In this document: positions 16,591 through 26,500 of the stretch, piece by piece
How the letters are laid out: the number at the start of each line of letters is the position of its first letter
Numbering within the stretch: position 1 is the first letter of the stretch
Source: Paludibacteraceae bacterium
Lineage (GTDB): Bacteria > Bacteroidota > Bacteroidia > Bacteroidales > Paludibacteraceae
NCBI GenBank assembly: GCA_017478725.1
Contig: JAFVDD010000020.1
Span: 1-33,170 of the forward strand
Length of the DNA stretch: 33,170 bases
Direction of reading: 5' to 3'
Translations under genes and position numbers: made by a program
Notes under the pieces: model-generated
The model's database searches: none
What the model was told of the DNA's origin: nothing
Seen by the model: the letters and a program-made list of their open reading frames with translations, nothing else

Positions 16591-19032
16591 TTATTTCGTG
16601 TATTCGTCATCTTTCTCCAGACCGATGCGGAAGGTGAACAGCAACCCGCGTGGTATACAGAGATTCATGGCTGTGCGGTCGGGCAATCCGTCATAATGAC
16701 AGAAAGTGTACTCCGTTAACTCCGTTCCAAAATCGTATAAGTTGTAGCATAGCACTTCGAGCGACATCGGCACTTCGCGTATCCACCATCGGCCTGTTGC
16801 TCGAAGTTCTATATTAAAGAACGCATCTTTCCGTTTTCCGAAATGCTGGTTATTCATATTGATACCGCGTGCATCGTACGGAATAACGGCTATCTGCTGA
16901 TGGCCGTTAATCGTGGCATTACGCGTCTCGAAGTCTGTAAACGGTTGACCGTCCTTGAACTTGCCGTTGAGCGCCACCGAGAAATACTTACACGCGTTGT
17001 AGGTCACTTGCAGGCGGAAAATATACGATTTGTCCTGGTTCAACCGGCAGTTGCCTTGATACGGCAGTTCACCCTCTCGCAATGCCATGTAGGTGTTAGG
17101 ATTAGCCGAACTCTCTGAAAGCGAACCTATATTATTATGCAACGGACCGTTACCCATCGTGCTCAGTCCGGACATCAAATAGCTCTGCCAACTGAGGAGC
17201 ACAAACCATTTCTTTCCGGTATAGGTATATTTGATCAAGTTGGACATGTAGTATGGTGTGCGACCACCGACGGTGGAGGACATTAAATGGAGCGGTTGGG
17301 TTGTAACCGTGTAGTCTTTAATCCCTTCAAGCAGATAATAGCAGTCATCTACCTTCTTCATGTTGGCATCCAAACCGTCCGTGAAATCCGTAAACCATTG
17401 GTTGTAATACTTTCGAATAGAACTGATGAGGGCTATTTGATGGCGACGCGTCTTGCCGAAGGTGAAGGCTATCGGCAAGTCGAGCACAGCATAGGAGGGC
17501 TGGTGCATCCAAAGGTTTTTGTCGGGTGTATGGTACGCACCGCCCGTCGTAGCCAAGAGCGTATTATCGGCATACCGTATCTCGCCGTTTAGGTAATCAT
17601 TGCTTAGATACCTCACCTGATCCCACGTATAGGACATGCGGTGATGACTCAGCGAGAGTCCGAAACGGAACCACCACACAGGGCTGTAGTCTATTGCTAT
17701 CTTCGCAAGTGCGTTGGGTGTCACAACCGATTGCCCGTTAGCTAAGAGGATAGCATCCAAGGAGACACCGGCATGCGCATACAGATTAAGCCCTTTGGCC
17801 AAATCCTTTTCTGCAATCACAAGAGCCTCGTTCTCCAAAACACCTGCCGTAAAAGGTGACGAATGCCAATAGTAGGTATATAAATCAGTAGGTGCTGTGT
17901 CCACGAAAGACTGCGCATAGAGGTCGTTGGACCAGGATGTGGTGGTAGGACGGAAATAGAGGATGGAGTTGTATCCCTCGGCATGGATACGCAACCACGG
18001 CAGTAGCGGTTGGTCGTACTGCACTGAGAGGTTCACGCTATGCAACCTGCCGTCGGCATACCATGGTTCAAATGCCTCACCGTCTTGGTCGAACAAGTTA
18101 CGGGCAAAGTTGAGCGTATCGTGACGCATATTTGTCAGTTCATAACTCAAGCCGGCAACTAACGAGCCTTGGTTAGCGAAGCGTGTCGTGCTATATACAC
18201 CTGCTTGGTAGGCTTGGAGATGCGCCACCTCATTGGCGTTATACAAAAACTCCGAACCATAGTCCGAACGGCCGTTGGCCACCAGGAAATAGTGGAGTTG
18301 CTGATTCATCGCCTTTATCGGTATCTCGCCATCCAGTTGGGCTGTGTAATAAGGAGCCGTGTACATTCCGCTAAGACCGGTATGATCGAAGGCATCTATG
18401 CGTCGCTGCCCATAGTTCACATAAGCATGCTGGTAATAAGGGCGGGAAGCGGATGAACGAATGGCGAAGGTGACTTCTGCCGTTCCGGCACCAACCACAT
18501 GGTTGCGCAAGCTCATCGGACGCGAGTCGATGGTTCGTTCTTCAGCCGATTTATGGAAGAGATTGATTAGTTGGCGCGTACCGGGCGATATTCCCCCTAA
18601 ATTACCCACATTGCCGGTCAGACGGACTTGCTGACGTTGGAGTGTATCGTCAGTAAAGAAGAGTTCGCCGTCGTGGTAATCGAGAGATAGCGAGGTGCGG
18701 TCCATTTGGGTGTGTAGCCAAGTATGTCCTGGAGCCGTACGGCTGTCTATACGCATACCATTCCAACGGTATTTGTTCTGGCGGAATGAATTGCCGGCAA
18801 TGGAGAAGACGTTTTGATCACCGAGGTTCCATTCACCTGTGGTTTCAGACTCATACACGACGTAGTCGTTGCAGTTGTCAAGATAGTGTCCGAGGTCGGT
18901 CGTCTGATACCACTCTCTAAAAAAAGCGCTACTTGTGGTGTCCACGCCAAGAAGCGGAAATGCCTCGGCACGAACCATCATCGTGCTGAGGCATACCATG
19001 AATAGAGCTATGGACATCCACCTACGCATCAT
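16591..19032 (-). CDS. TonB-dependent-receptor-like outer membrane protein
   Basis: The 813-aa product has a signal peptide ([24 protein letters not shown]) and then a plug-like segment with '[22 protein letters not shown]' (about 75-100), similar to the plug motif of Bacteroidota receptors. A large beta-barrel follows, with many aromatic-flanked strands ending [11 protein letters not shown]. No N-terminal carboxypeptidase-regulatory-like domain and no obvious TonB box are seen. Its length is at the lower end for the family. ATG 19032 overlaps the dnaJ stop (ATGA), so it is expressed with grpE-dnaJ. Substrate unknown; the downstream glycosyltransferases hint at a surface role. Confidence 0.72.
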   Translation of the reverse strand: MMRRWMSIALFMVCLSTMMVRAEAFPLLGVDTTSSAFFREWYQTTDLGHYLDNCNDYVVYESETTGEWNLGDQNVFSIAGNSFRQNKYRWNGMRIDSRTAPGHTWLHTQMDRTSLSLDYHDGELFFTDDTLQRQQVRLTGNVGNLGGISPGTRQLINLFHKSAEERTIDSRPMSLRNHVVGAGTAEVTFAIRSSASRPYYQHAYVNYGQRRIDAFDHTGLSGMYTAPYYTAQLDGEIPIKAMNQQLHYFLVANGRSDYGSEFLYNANEVAHLQAYQAGVYSTTRFANQGSLVAGLSYELTNMRHDTLNFARNLFDQDGEAFEPWYADGRLHSVNLSVQYDQPLLPWLRIHAEGYNSILYFRPTTTSWSNDLYAQSFVDTAPTDLYTYYWHSSPFTAGVLENEALVIAEKDLAKGLNLYAHAGVSLDAILLANGQSVVTPNALAKIAIDYSPVWWFRFGLSLSHHRMSYTWDQVRYLSNDYLNGEIRYADNTLLATTGGAYHTPDKNLWMHQPSYAVLDLPIAFTFGKTRRHQIALISSIRKYYNQWFTDFTDGLDANMKKVDDCYYLLEGIKDYTVTTQPLHLMSSTVGGRTPYYMSNLIKYTYTGKKWFVLLSWQSYLMSGLSTMGNGPLHNNIGSLSESSANPNTYMALREGELPYQGNCRLNQDKSYIFRLQVTYNACKYFSVALNGKFKDGQPFTDFETRNATINGHQQIAVIPYDARGINMNNQHFGKRKDAFFNIELRATGRWWIREVPMSLEVLCYNLYDFGTELTEYTFCHYDGLPDRTAMNLCIPRGLLFTFRIGLEKDDEYTK

Positions 19033-20180
19033 CCAAACAGGTTTTGGAAGAAACTCTTCTTTTGTCCGGCTCCCGGCGCTATGTTCGGACTGTTCTGCAA
19101 CTGTTCAATCAACTTGCGTTCGTCCTTGCTCAGTTTCTCGGGGATATAAACGCCTACATTGATAAGCAGGTCGCCTGTGCCGTAGTTGCGTCCGTACTGG
19201 TCGATGCGCGGCAGACCTTTGCCTCTCATCCGCAGCACTTTGCCAGGCTGCGTACCCGGGGTAATAGTAATCTTGACATCTCCTGTAAGCGTGGGTATTT
19301 GTACTTGTCCGCCCAGTACGGCTGTCGGCATATCCAGCAAGAGGTTGTAAATCAAATCGCTGTCCTGACGGATGAAATCCTTGTGTTCCTCTTCTTCGAT
19401 AAGTACCAGCAGATCGCCGTTAACGCCGCCATGAGGAGCGGCATTACCCTTGCCGGGAACGGTAAGTTGCATGCCTCCGGATACGCCTGCAGGGATGGTG
19501 ATAGTGATGATTTCTTCGTCACGGATGACGCCCTGACCGCCACATTTCGTACATTTGTTCTTGATTACAGTCCCTTCTCCGCTGCAGGTCTCACACTCAG
19601 TCTGAACCTGCATCATTCCGAAGATACCGCGTTGCTGACGGACGGTGCGTCCCGATCCTTTGCATGTCGGACATGTCTCCGTACGTCCGTCTGCCGAACC
19701 TGTTCCGTTGCAGTCCTTGCATTGAACGAGTTTGCGGACTTTGATCTTTTTCTCGCAGCCCGTGGCGATCTCCTCCAAAGTAAGGTGGACTTTGACACGC
19801 ATATCACTGCCCCGGCGCACACGCGGTCCGCGATTTCTGCCGCTGCCGGCCCCGAAGAAATCTCCGAGGTCAAAGCCTGCTCCGCCGAAGATATCGCCGA
19901 AATGAGTGAAGATATCCTCCATCGACATACCTCCGCTTTGGAATCCGCCGCCCTGCATGCCGGCATGGCCGAACTGGTCGTAACGCTGACGTTTCTGCGG
20001 GTCGGAAAGCACCTCGTACGCCTCTGCCGCCTCCTTGAATTTCTCCTCGGCTTCTTTGTCGCCGGGGTTTTTATCAGGGTGGTATTGGATGGCTTTCTTG
20101 CGGTAAGCCTTCTTTATCTCTTCAGCACTGGCGGTCTTCTCGACACCCAGCACTTCGTAATAATCACGTTTTTCTGCCAT
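19029..20180 (-). CDS. dnaJ: Chaperone protein DnaJ
   Basis: The 383-aa type I J-protein stimulates DnaK ATPase. The J domain has HPD at residues 34-36; a Gly/Phe-rich linker (about 75-125) precedes four CxxCxGxG zinc repeats ([32 protein letters not shown]), all intact, and then the C-terminal substrate-binding domains. It follows grpE by 19 nt and overlaps the next gene by 4 nt; dnaK is not nearby. Confidence 0.97.
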   Translation of the reverse strand: MAEKRDYYEVLGVEKTASAEEIKKAYRKKAIQYHPDKNPGDKEAEEKFKEAAEAYEVLSDPQKRQRYDQFGHAGMQGGGFQSGGMSMEDIFTHFGDIFGGAGFDLGDFFGAGSGRNRGPRVRRGSDMRVKVHLTLEEIATGCEKKIKVRKLVQCKDCNGTGSADGRTETCPTCKGSGRTVRQQRGIFGMMQVQTECETCSGEGTVIKNKCTKCGGQGVIRDEEIITITIPAGVSGGMQLTVPGKGNAAPHGGVNGDLLVLIEEEEHKDFIRQDSDLIYNLLLDMPTAVLGGQVQIPTLTGDVKITITPGTQPGKVLRMRGKGLPRIDQYGRNYGTGDLLINVGVYIPEKLSKDERKLIEQLQNSPNIAPGAGQKKSFFQNLFG

Positions 20181-20199
20181 AGTCTTACTTGTTTCAGGT

Positions 20200-20745
20200 T
20201 TATTCTCCTACCACTACTTTGGCAAAGCGGATAACCTTATCACCCAGTTTATATCCCTTTTGGGTACAATCAATCACTTTGCCTTTTTTGTCCTCGCCTG
20301 CCGCGAAAGTTGTTACCGCCTCATGCTCATCGGTGTTAAAGTCCGCTTTTTCAGTCTCGATGGCATGTATATCCTGTTTGTCAAGGAAAGAGAGGAACTT
20401 CTGCTGAATAAGACGGATTCCCTCACGGACGGAGTCGATATCATCGGTTTTGTCCATAGCATCTATGGCGCGCTCGAAATCATCGATGAGGGGAAGCATT
20501 TCCTTGAAGATACGCTCGCCGGCTGTTGCCATGAGTTCAAGTTTCTCCTTGTTGGTACGACGACGATAGTTGTCAAACTCAGCCATCATACGCAGGTTCT
20601 TGTCTTCCAGTTCCTCTATATGCTGTTTGGCCTCGGCTAACTGTTCTTCGGCTGTAGGCTCGGTGGGTTCCTGGGATCCCGGAGCTTCCTGAGTTTCCGG
20701 GGTTTCCAGGTTTTCGTCTTTTATTTCTTCGTTTTCTTTGCTCAT
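20200..20745 (-). CDS. grpE: Nucleotide exchange factor GrpE
   Basis: The 181-aa co-chaperone releases ADP from DnaK. The N-terminal 40 residues are acidic and disordered ([22 protein letters not shown]); then comes the long dimerisation helix with '[20 protein letters not shown]', and the C-terminal beta domain with '[36 protein letters not shown]', all typical of GrpE. It is the first gene of the grpE-dnaJ unit, with a possible promoter at 20777-20809. Confidence 0.96.
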   Translation of the reverse strand: MSKENEEIKDENLETPETQEAPGSQEPTEPTAEEQLAEAKQHIEELEDKNLRMMAEFDNYRRRTNKEKLELMATAGERIFKEMLPLIDDFERAIDAMDKTDDIDSVREGIRLIQQKFLSFLDKQDIHAIETEKADFNTDEHEAVTTFAAGEDKKGKVIDCTQKGYKLGDKVIRFAKVVVGE

Positions 20746-20776
20746 AATACAATTATTTATTCAGTTGTGATTGTTC

Positions 20777-20809
20777 AAAAGCTATGCCACGACTCCTGCA
20801 ACTGCCAAA
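20777..20809 (-). promoter_or_regulatory. Possible promoter of grpE-dnaJ
   Basis: On the minus strand TTTG (complement of 20806-20809) is followed after 21 nt by TAGCTTTT (complement of 20777-20784), one base off the TAnnTTTG consensus. It lies 32 nt upstream of grpE. Confidence 0.45.
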
Positions 20810-20812
20810 ATG

Positions 20813-21475
20813 TCATAGTATATTCATTATTTCACGGATGTCTGCCACATCTCCCTCGGGATGAACCCATATGGTATCTATCCCGGCATTCTTTGCTCCG
20901 GCAATGTCGCTGGTTAGGCTGTCACCTATCATGATTGCTTCGTCGGCACGAACGCCGTTCAGCTCCAATGCTTTCTCAAAAATGCCCGGTTGCGGCTTGT
21001 TAACTCCCACTTCTTCGCTGATCAGTATATATGCAAAGCAGTCTGCCAGGCCGGAATGGGCGAATTTGTAATGCTGCACTTCTTTGAAACCGTTGCTGAT
21101 GATTGTGAGCGGATACTTGGAAGCCAAATACCGCACTACTTTTTCGGCATGTGGCAGAAGCGAGAAATAGCGGTTGGTGAGTTGCAGATAGGCATCCCCT
21201 ATTTCGCGTGCCAAGGCTTCCTGTGTGTTGTCCGGCAACACATGCAGAAACCGCTTCAACTGGAGTTCTTCTTTGCTGATTCCGCCACAACCGTATTGCT
21301 TCCAAAGATTCTGGTTATAAGGTTGGTAAGTTGCTATGAAGTCGTCAGCCGAGGCATAGACAGCATCTAAATGGTAGAGACGATATACATCGCAGAGCGC
21401 CGAATACTCAGCCCTGCTCCAATTACCTATCGTGTCATCCCAGTCCAGAAATATGACCTTGTATTGTTTACGCAT
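20813..21475 (-). CDS. yjjG: HAD-family noncanonical pyrimidine nucleotidase (YjjG-like)
   Basis: The 220-aa haloacid-dehalogenase protein has motif I DWDDT at residues 11-15, motif II TIISNGF, motif III lysine in VGVNKPQPGIF and motif IV IMIGDSLTSDIAGAKNAG. DWDDT followed by 'TIGNW' is typical of the YjjG group, which dephosphorylates noncanonical pyrimidine nucleoside monophosphates. It begins 2 nt after the ruvB stop, so it is co-transcribed with ruvB. A general phosphatase role cannot be excluded. Confidence 0.82.
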   Translation of the reverse strand: MRKQYKVIFLDWDDTIGNWSRAEYSALCDVYRLYHLDAVYASADDFIATYQPYNQNLWKQYGCGGISKEELQLKRFLHVLPDNTQEALAREIGDAYLQLTNRYFSLLPHAEKVVRYLASKYPLTIISNGFKEVQHYKFAHSGLADCFAYILISEEVGVNKPQPGIFEKALELNGVRADEAIMIGDSLTSDIAGAKNAGIDTIWVHPEGDVADIREIMNIL

Positions 21476-21477
21476 AA

Positions 21478-22494
21478 TCAGAACATACTCTGCTGGCCGT
21501 CCGGGGAGAGGGGTGTTTTGCCGAGGTGCTTGTACGCCAGTTCGGTGGCTTCGCGACCGCGGGGGGTACGTTTGATGAAGCCCTCTTTGATCAGATAGGG
21601 TTCATAGACATCCTCTATCGTGCCGGCATCCTCGCCCATGGCGGTAGCGATGGTATTGAGTCCAACAGGACCGCCGCGGAACTTGTCGATGATGGTCGTC
21701 AGCAGTTTGTTGTCAATCTGGTCAAGGCCGAAGGTGTCAATATTAAGTGCCTTAAGAGCATACCGCGCAATCTCCAGATCAATCGTGCCGTCGCCTTTCA
21801 CTTGTGCGAAATCACGCACGCGGCGCAGCAGGGCGTTGGCTATACGGGGCGTGCCGCGAGAACGGCGGGCAATCTCTCCGGCGGCTTTCTCGTTGATTTC
21901 CACGCCTAACAGGCGCGCCGAGCGCTTGACGATACCAGCAAGGATGTCGGCATCGTAGTACTCGAGGTGGCAGTTGATGCCGAAACGCGCACGCAGAGGC
22001 GATGTGAGCAGACCGCTACGCGTGGTGGCACCGATGAGCGTGAAATGGTTGAGGTCAATCTGTATGGTGCGCGCCGAGGGACCTTTGTCAATCATAATGT
22101 CAATGCGGTAGTCCTCCATCGCCGAATAGAGATACTCCTCCACGATAGGGCTCAGACGGTGTATCTCATCAATGAAAAGCACATCGTTCGGTTCGAGCGA
22201 GGTCAGCAAACCAGCCAAGTCACCGGGTTTGTCGAGTACCGGTCCGCTCGTCACTTTGAAGCCCACGCCCAACTCATTGGCAATGATGTTACTGAGCGTC
22301 GTCTTGCCCAGTCCCGGAGGGCCGAAGAGCAGCACATGGTCAAGGCTCTCGCCGCGCAGTTTGGCGGCCTCCACAAATATCTTGAGGTTCGAAGTGACCT
22401 TGCTCTGCCCCGCGAAATCCGCGAAGCACAAAGGCCGCAGGGCGTTGTCCTGCTCCTTCTCGCTCATCTGGTTTCTAATATCGAATTCTGCCAT
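21478..22494 (-). CDS. ruvB: Holliday junction branch migration helicase RuvB
   Basis: The 338-aa AAA+ motor drives branch migration with RuvA. Walker [10 protein letters not shown] at residues 58-66, Walker [12 protein letters not shown], sensor 1 [11 protein letters not shown], arginine finger region PLRARFG, sensor 2 [18 protein letters not shown], and the C-terminal winged helix with '[20 protein letters not shown]'. Length is normal. It follows the GldA-like gene by 35 nt, in a gap holding a 14-bp duplication of that gene's 3' end. Confidence 0.97.
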   Translation of the reverse strand: MAEFDIRNQMSEKEQDNALRPLCFADFAGQSKVTSNLKIFVEAAKLRGESLDHVLLFGPPGLGKTTLSNIIANELGVGFKVTSGPVLDKPGDLAGLLTSLEPNDVLFIDEIHRLSPIVEEYLYSAMEDYRIDIMIDKGPSARTIQIDLNHFTLIGATTRSGLLTSPLRARFGINCHLEYYDADILAGIVKRSARLLGVEINEKAAGEIARRSRGTPRIANALLRRVRDFAQVKGDGTIDLEIARYALKALNIDTFGLDQIDNKLLTTIIDKFRGGPVGLNTIATAMGEDAGTIEDVYEPYLIKEGFIKRTPRGREATELAYKHLGKTPLSPDGQQSMF

Positions 22495-22496
22495 AC

Positions 22497-22544
22497 TAAC
22501 TATTTAACGTTTTTCAGAGAAAAACCATTTTAACTATTTAACGT
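22497..22544. repeat. 14-bp direct repeat copying the 3' end and stop of the GldA-like gene
   Basis: TAACTATTTAACGT occurs at 22497-22510 and 22531-22544, exactly, 20 bp apart. On the minus strand it reads ACGTTAAATAGTTA. The coding copy (22531-22544) covers the codons for T-L-N-S and part of the stop; the second copy lies just upstream of the ruvB ATG. Confidence 0.9.
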
Positions 22545-23198
22545 GGAAGACCTAAACAGCGTTTCAAGGTCTTCAACCTCTTTAACGAGTCGGTCGGCTT
22601 TCACTTGCCCGTGGTCGAGGATGACGACGCGGTCGCACATCTCGCGTACTTCCTGCATGATATGGGTAGAGAGGATGACGGTCCGTTCTTTGCCCAAGTC
22701 GCGTATCAAGGCGCGTATCTCCACCAGCTGGTTCGGATCAAGACCCGTAGTCGGTTCATCGAGGATCAGCAACTGTGGGTCGCCCAACAGCGCCTGCGCC
22801 AAACCTACGCGCTGGCGGTAGCCTTTACTCAATTCGCGGATATGCTTGTGCCGCTCAGGGGTCAGCCCTACCCGCTCGATGAGGGCATTGACCATCTGAT
22901 TTCTGATTTCTGAAGGCTGAATGCCTGTCATCTGCGCCATGAACATCAGGTATTCGCTCACATACATCTCCTCGTAGAGCGGGTTGTTCTCCGGCAGATA
23001 ACCGATGCGCGGCGGGGCTTGTACGGTGCCCGAATCGGCACGCCAGAGACCGATGAGTATTTTCATCAGCGTCGATTTGCCGGCACCGTTGGGACCCAAA
23101 AGACCCAGTATTTGTCCCTCGGGAATATCCAAACAAACGTCACGCAACACCTGCTGCGCACCGAACGATTTGCCAATATGTTGTATCGACACAGACAT
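22530..23198 (-). CDS. ABC transporter ATPase, GldA-like
   Basis: The 222-aa product starts at ATG 23198 (MSVSIQHIGKSFGAQQVL), placed because the promoter -7 element ends at 23207, 9 nt upstream; the longer open frame further upstream is not transcribed from it. Walker A GPNGAGKS at 35-42, Q-loop IGYLPENNPLYEEMYVSEYL, signature LSKGYRQRVGLAQAL, Walker B LLILDEPTTGLDPNQ, H-loop STHIM. 'YLPENNPLYEEMYVxEYL' and 'LSKGYRQRVGLAQALL' are typical of the Bacteroidota GldA group, linked to gliding in some species. No gldF/gldG is adjacent. The normal GldA length is about 300, so the C-terminal extension is short here. Confidence 0.82.
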   Translation of the reverse strand: MSVSIQHIGKSFGAQQVLRDVCLDIPEGQILGLLGPNGAGKSTLMKILIGLWRADSGTVQAPPRIGYLPENNPLYEEMYVSEYLMFMAQMTGIQPSEIRNQMVNALIERVGLTPERHKHIRELSKGYRQRVGLAQALLGDPQLLILDEPTTGLDPNQLVEIRALIRDLGKERTVILSTHIMQEVREMCDRVVILDHGQVKADRLVKEVEDLETLFRSSTLNS

Positions 23199-23206
23199 AT
23201 CGACCG

Positions 23207-23237
23207 CAAAATTACAAAAAAAATCCCACATACACAA
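23207..23237 (-). promoter_or_regulatory. Bacteroidota-type promoter of the GldA-like gene
   Basis: On the minus strand TTG (complement of 23235-23237), a 20-nt spacer, then TAATTTTG (complement of 23207-23214). The start codon follows 9 nt later, so the mRNA is nearly leaderless. The -33 lies inside the terminator hairpin loop and the spacer includes its T-tract. Confidence 0.8.
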
Positions 23238-23257
23238 GAGTATGCAGGATTTTTTTT
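23223..23257. terminator. Bidirectional intrinsic terminator
   Basis: ATCC (23223-23226) pairs with GGAT (23247-23250), then a 2x2 mismatch, then CATAC (23229-23233) with GTATG (23240-23244), loop of six. Eight A flank the left side (23216-23223) and eight T the right (23250-23257). It can end the efflux operon on the minus strand. Confidence 0.85.
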
Positions 23258-23299
23258 GCTTTTCACCTTTTAGGTGAGTGCCAGACGGGGCGTAATTAT

Positions 23300-23593
23300 C
23301 TACACAGTGGCTTCCACATTCCAGACGAAGGCGCGGACGCCGACTTCTTCGTTGCGGAGGTCGAGTTTCTTGATTGACTCGAGGAGCGCGGGGACTTGGT
23401 CGTCCTCCACGACGGTGATGACACAGGAGTTCATCTCGGGCCATGCGTGGGTGCCACGGCGGGGTTCGCCGCCGTTGGTACCACGACCTTGGACTTGCTC
23501 GAAGAACGTAAAGCCATGAATATTTAACACATCAAGCATGTACTCCACCCTTCCGGTGTTGGCTTGATTGAACACTATCATTACACTTTTCAT
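23300..23593 (-). CDS. PII-like small protein linked to the RND pump
   Basis: The 97-aa product MKSVMIVFNQANTGRVEYMLDVL... has the ferredoxin-like alternation of PII-family proteins and a T-loop-like stretch GRGTNGGEPRRGTHAWPEM, followed by 'NSCVITVVEDDQVPALLESIKKL'. PII-like proteins (for example DUF3240) are known next to heavy-metal RND pumps in other phyla. It overlaps the RND stop codon by 4 nt and is the last gene of the efflux operon. A sensor or regulator role for the pump is inference. The ligand is not deducible. Confidence 0.72.
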   Translation of the reverse strand: MKSVMIVFNQANTGRVEYMLDVLNIHGFTFFEQVQGRGTNGGEPRRGTHAWPEMNSCVITVVEDDQVPALLESIKKLDLRNEEVGVRAFVWNVEATV

Positions 23594-26500
23594 TTCTCTT
23601 CTCCTTTCTTTACTTTCAAATCCATGAAGATGAATTTCTTGCGGAGGGCTTCTTTCTTGTCACGGTCGCCGTGCTTGGTCATTGTGCCGTAGAGCGTGGG
23701 GACCAGATAAAGGGTGAGGAACGTAGAGACCGTCAGACCGCCGATGACGACGATACCCAGCGGCTGCCACATCTCCGCACCCTCACCGCTGGACACAGCC
23801 ATCGGCACCATACCCAAGATGGTAGTAAACGCGGTCATGAGGATAGGACGTATACGGCTCCGGCCGGACATGGTGATGGCGGTGTTGAGTTCGTAGCCGC
23901 GCTCACGCATGAGATTGATATAGTCCACGAGCACGATACCGTTCTTGACCACAATACCGACAAGCAGCACTATACCCAGCGCGCCGATCATATCCAGCGA
24001 ACGGCCGGTGATCCACAGCGCCACGATGACACCCGTGAAGGCAGGGAAGATGGTGAGCATGATAATCGCCGGCATACGCAGGCTCTCGAACTGGGACGCC
24101 ATGACGATATACACAAGCAGAATAATCATCGCTGCCAGCAGAATCATGTCGCGGAAGGTATCCTGCTGGGTCTCGTAGTTACCGCCGATGTGGGTCGAAT
24201 AGCCGACAGGCAGGTCGAGTTGCGGCACCACTTCCGACTGGATAGCCGCAGCCAGTTCGCCAAGAGTGGTGTTATACGGCGTAGCCTTGACGGTGACGAT
24301 ACGCTGGCGCGCCTTGCGTTCGATGGTAGGCGGCGCCCAGTATTCGCCGACCTCCGCCACTTCGGAGAGCTTGACGGTCTTGCCCGTAGCGGTCGGGATA
24401 GAGAGGTTGAGAATGTCGGAAATCGAGTTGCGGTCGTCCTCCTCGAGGCGCACGACGATGTCATACTCCGAACCGTCATCCTTGAGGTAACCGCAGGACA
24501 TACCTGCTACGCGGTTACGCAGATAGGTGGAGATAGTAGCCGAACTCAAACCGAGGCGCGAAGCCTTCTCTTTGTCCACGGTGATCTTGATATCCGGACG
24601 GTCGTCCTCACGGCTGATATTGACGTCACGCGCACCCGGGAGCGCCGAGATGAGTTGACGGCATTGCTCGGCGAGCTGGGAGGTCTTGTCGAAATCATAT
24701 CCGTAGATTTCCAGGTCCACGGTGTTGCCGCCAGAGCCGCCCATTCCGGAAGCCACGGTACACTGATACTCGTTGATCTCGGGATGCTTCGCCATCTCCT
24801 GACGGAGGATCTCGGCAATCTCCCAGATAGAGCGGTCACGCTCCCATTTCTTGGGCAGACGGACGGTCATGGAGATCTTGTTGTTCATCGTGGATGAGAA
24901 GAGCGCGGCGATAGAAGCGTCGTCGTTGGAACCGGCGGAGGTGTTGATAAGCTCAATCTCCGGCACCAGTTCGACGAAGCGTGCTTCGAGTTTGCGCGCG
25001 GTCTTAAGAGTCTCCTCGATACGCGTACCGCGCTGCAGCTTGACGGTGACAGACAGACGCCCGTTATCCTGCTGCTGCATGAAGTCGGTGCCTATATAGC
25101 CCTGGAAGACCGGGATAAGCGAAGCGAAGAACGTACCGAAGATGATGAGCAGGGTGATAGCCTTATGGCGCAGACACCAGCCGAGCGAACGGGCGTAGTA
25201 GTCGTCAATCACATCGAGGGCGCGCACCACCGTGCGGTCGTACCACGATTTCTTGCCGGCCTCGTCGTCCACGAGGTTACCGTTCTCGTCCACATGCACT
25301 TTCTTGGCTTTCAGCAGCTTGGAACAGAGCATCGGCGTCAGGGTGATAGCCACGGCGGTGGAGGTACAGCAGACGACGGTGACGATCCATCCCAGTTCGT
25401 GGAACATGATTCCCGCCATACCCGAAAGCATGGTCAGCGGCACGAACACGGCGACAAGCACCAGAGTCGTAGCGATGACGGATACCCAGACCTCGTTGGT
25501 CGCGTAGATAGCCGCCTCGTGCGGATCTTCGCCACGCTCGACGTGACGGGTGATATTCTCCAAGACTACGATCGCATCATCCACCACCATACCGATGGCG
25601 ATAGTGAGCGAACAGAGCGAGATGATATTGAGCGACGAATCCGCCAGACCAAGGTAGATGAACGCCACGATAAGGGCGATAGGAATGGTGATACCGATGA
25701 TAATGGTAGCACGCCACTTGCCGAGGAAGAAGAGCACGACCAGCACCACGAAAAGCAGGGCATAGAGCACGGACTCTTCAAGCGAGTTGATGGAGTTCTG
25801 GATGTTCTCCGAGGAGTCGTAAATCTTCTCTATCTTGACATCGGACGGCAGCTGTTTCTGTATCTTCGCCAGTTCTTCGCGCACCTCTTTGCAGACCTGC
25901 ACGGTGTTGGCACCGGTCTGCTTGGCGATGACGAGACGCACGGCTTCGCGGCCGTTGGTTTTCTCATCCAAAGAGAGGTCTTTGATGGTATCCTTGACGG
26001 TAGCGATGTCGCGGATGAAGACCTGCTGGCCCTGCGGGGTCATGGTGACCATGAGATTCTCTATCTCCGAGGACTCGATATACTCGCTTCGCACCTGCAT
26101 CTGGTACTGCTCCTGGGGCATCTTGATCGTACCCGAAGAGAGGTTGAGGTTGTTCGCCGTAACGACTTGTCCCACCTGCTCCAACGTGATACCGTACGCA
26201 TCTAGTTTCTGCTGGTCGATATTGACATAGACATAGCGGTCCGGCGCACCCGAAAGGGAGATATTACCGATACCGTCGATGTGGTTTAGCTGCGGAACGA
26301 CTTCGTCGTTGAGGATCTTGTCCAAGCCCGCGTAAGTCTCATCCGCCGTAATGGAATACTGGCAGATAGGCATGGAGGACGTGGAGAGTTTGAAGATGAC
26401 CGGCTTGGCGCAGTTGTCGGGCAGGTTGTTCGCCGCCATATCGACGAACGAACGGACATCGTTGACCGCCTCGTCCATGTTGGCGCCCCACTCCAGCTCG

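Noticed and set aside
19044-20234. Plus-strand open frame of 396 codons opposite dnaJ
   Set aside because: Shadow of the certain dnaJ gene.
22530-23198. Gliding motility locus
   Set aside because: Only a GldA-like ATPase is present; no gldF, gldG or other gliding genes, so gliding cannot be inferred.
23199-23444. N-terminal extension of the GldA-like gene
   Set aside because: It crosses the terminator and lies upstream of the promoter, so it would not be in the mRNA.
23671-24897. Long plus-strand open frame opposite the RND pump gene
   Set aside because: Rich in His/Asp/Arg as expected of an antisense shadow; the RND gene on the other strand is certain.
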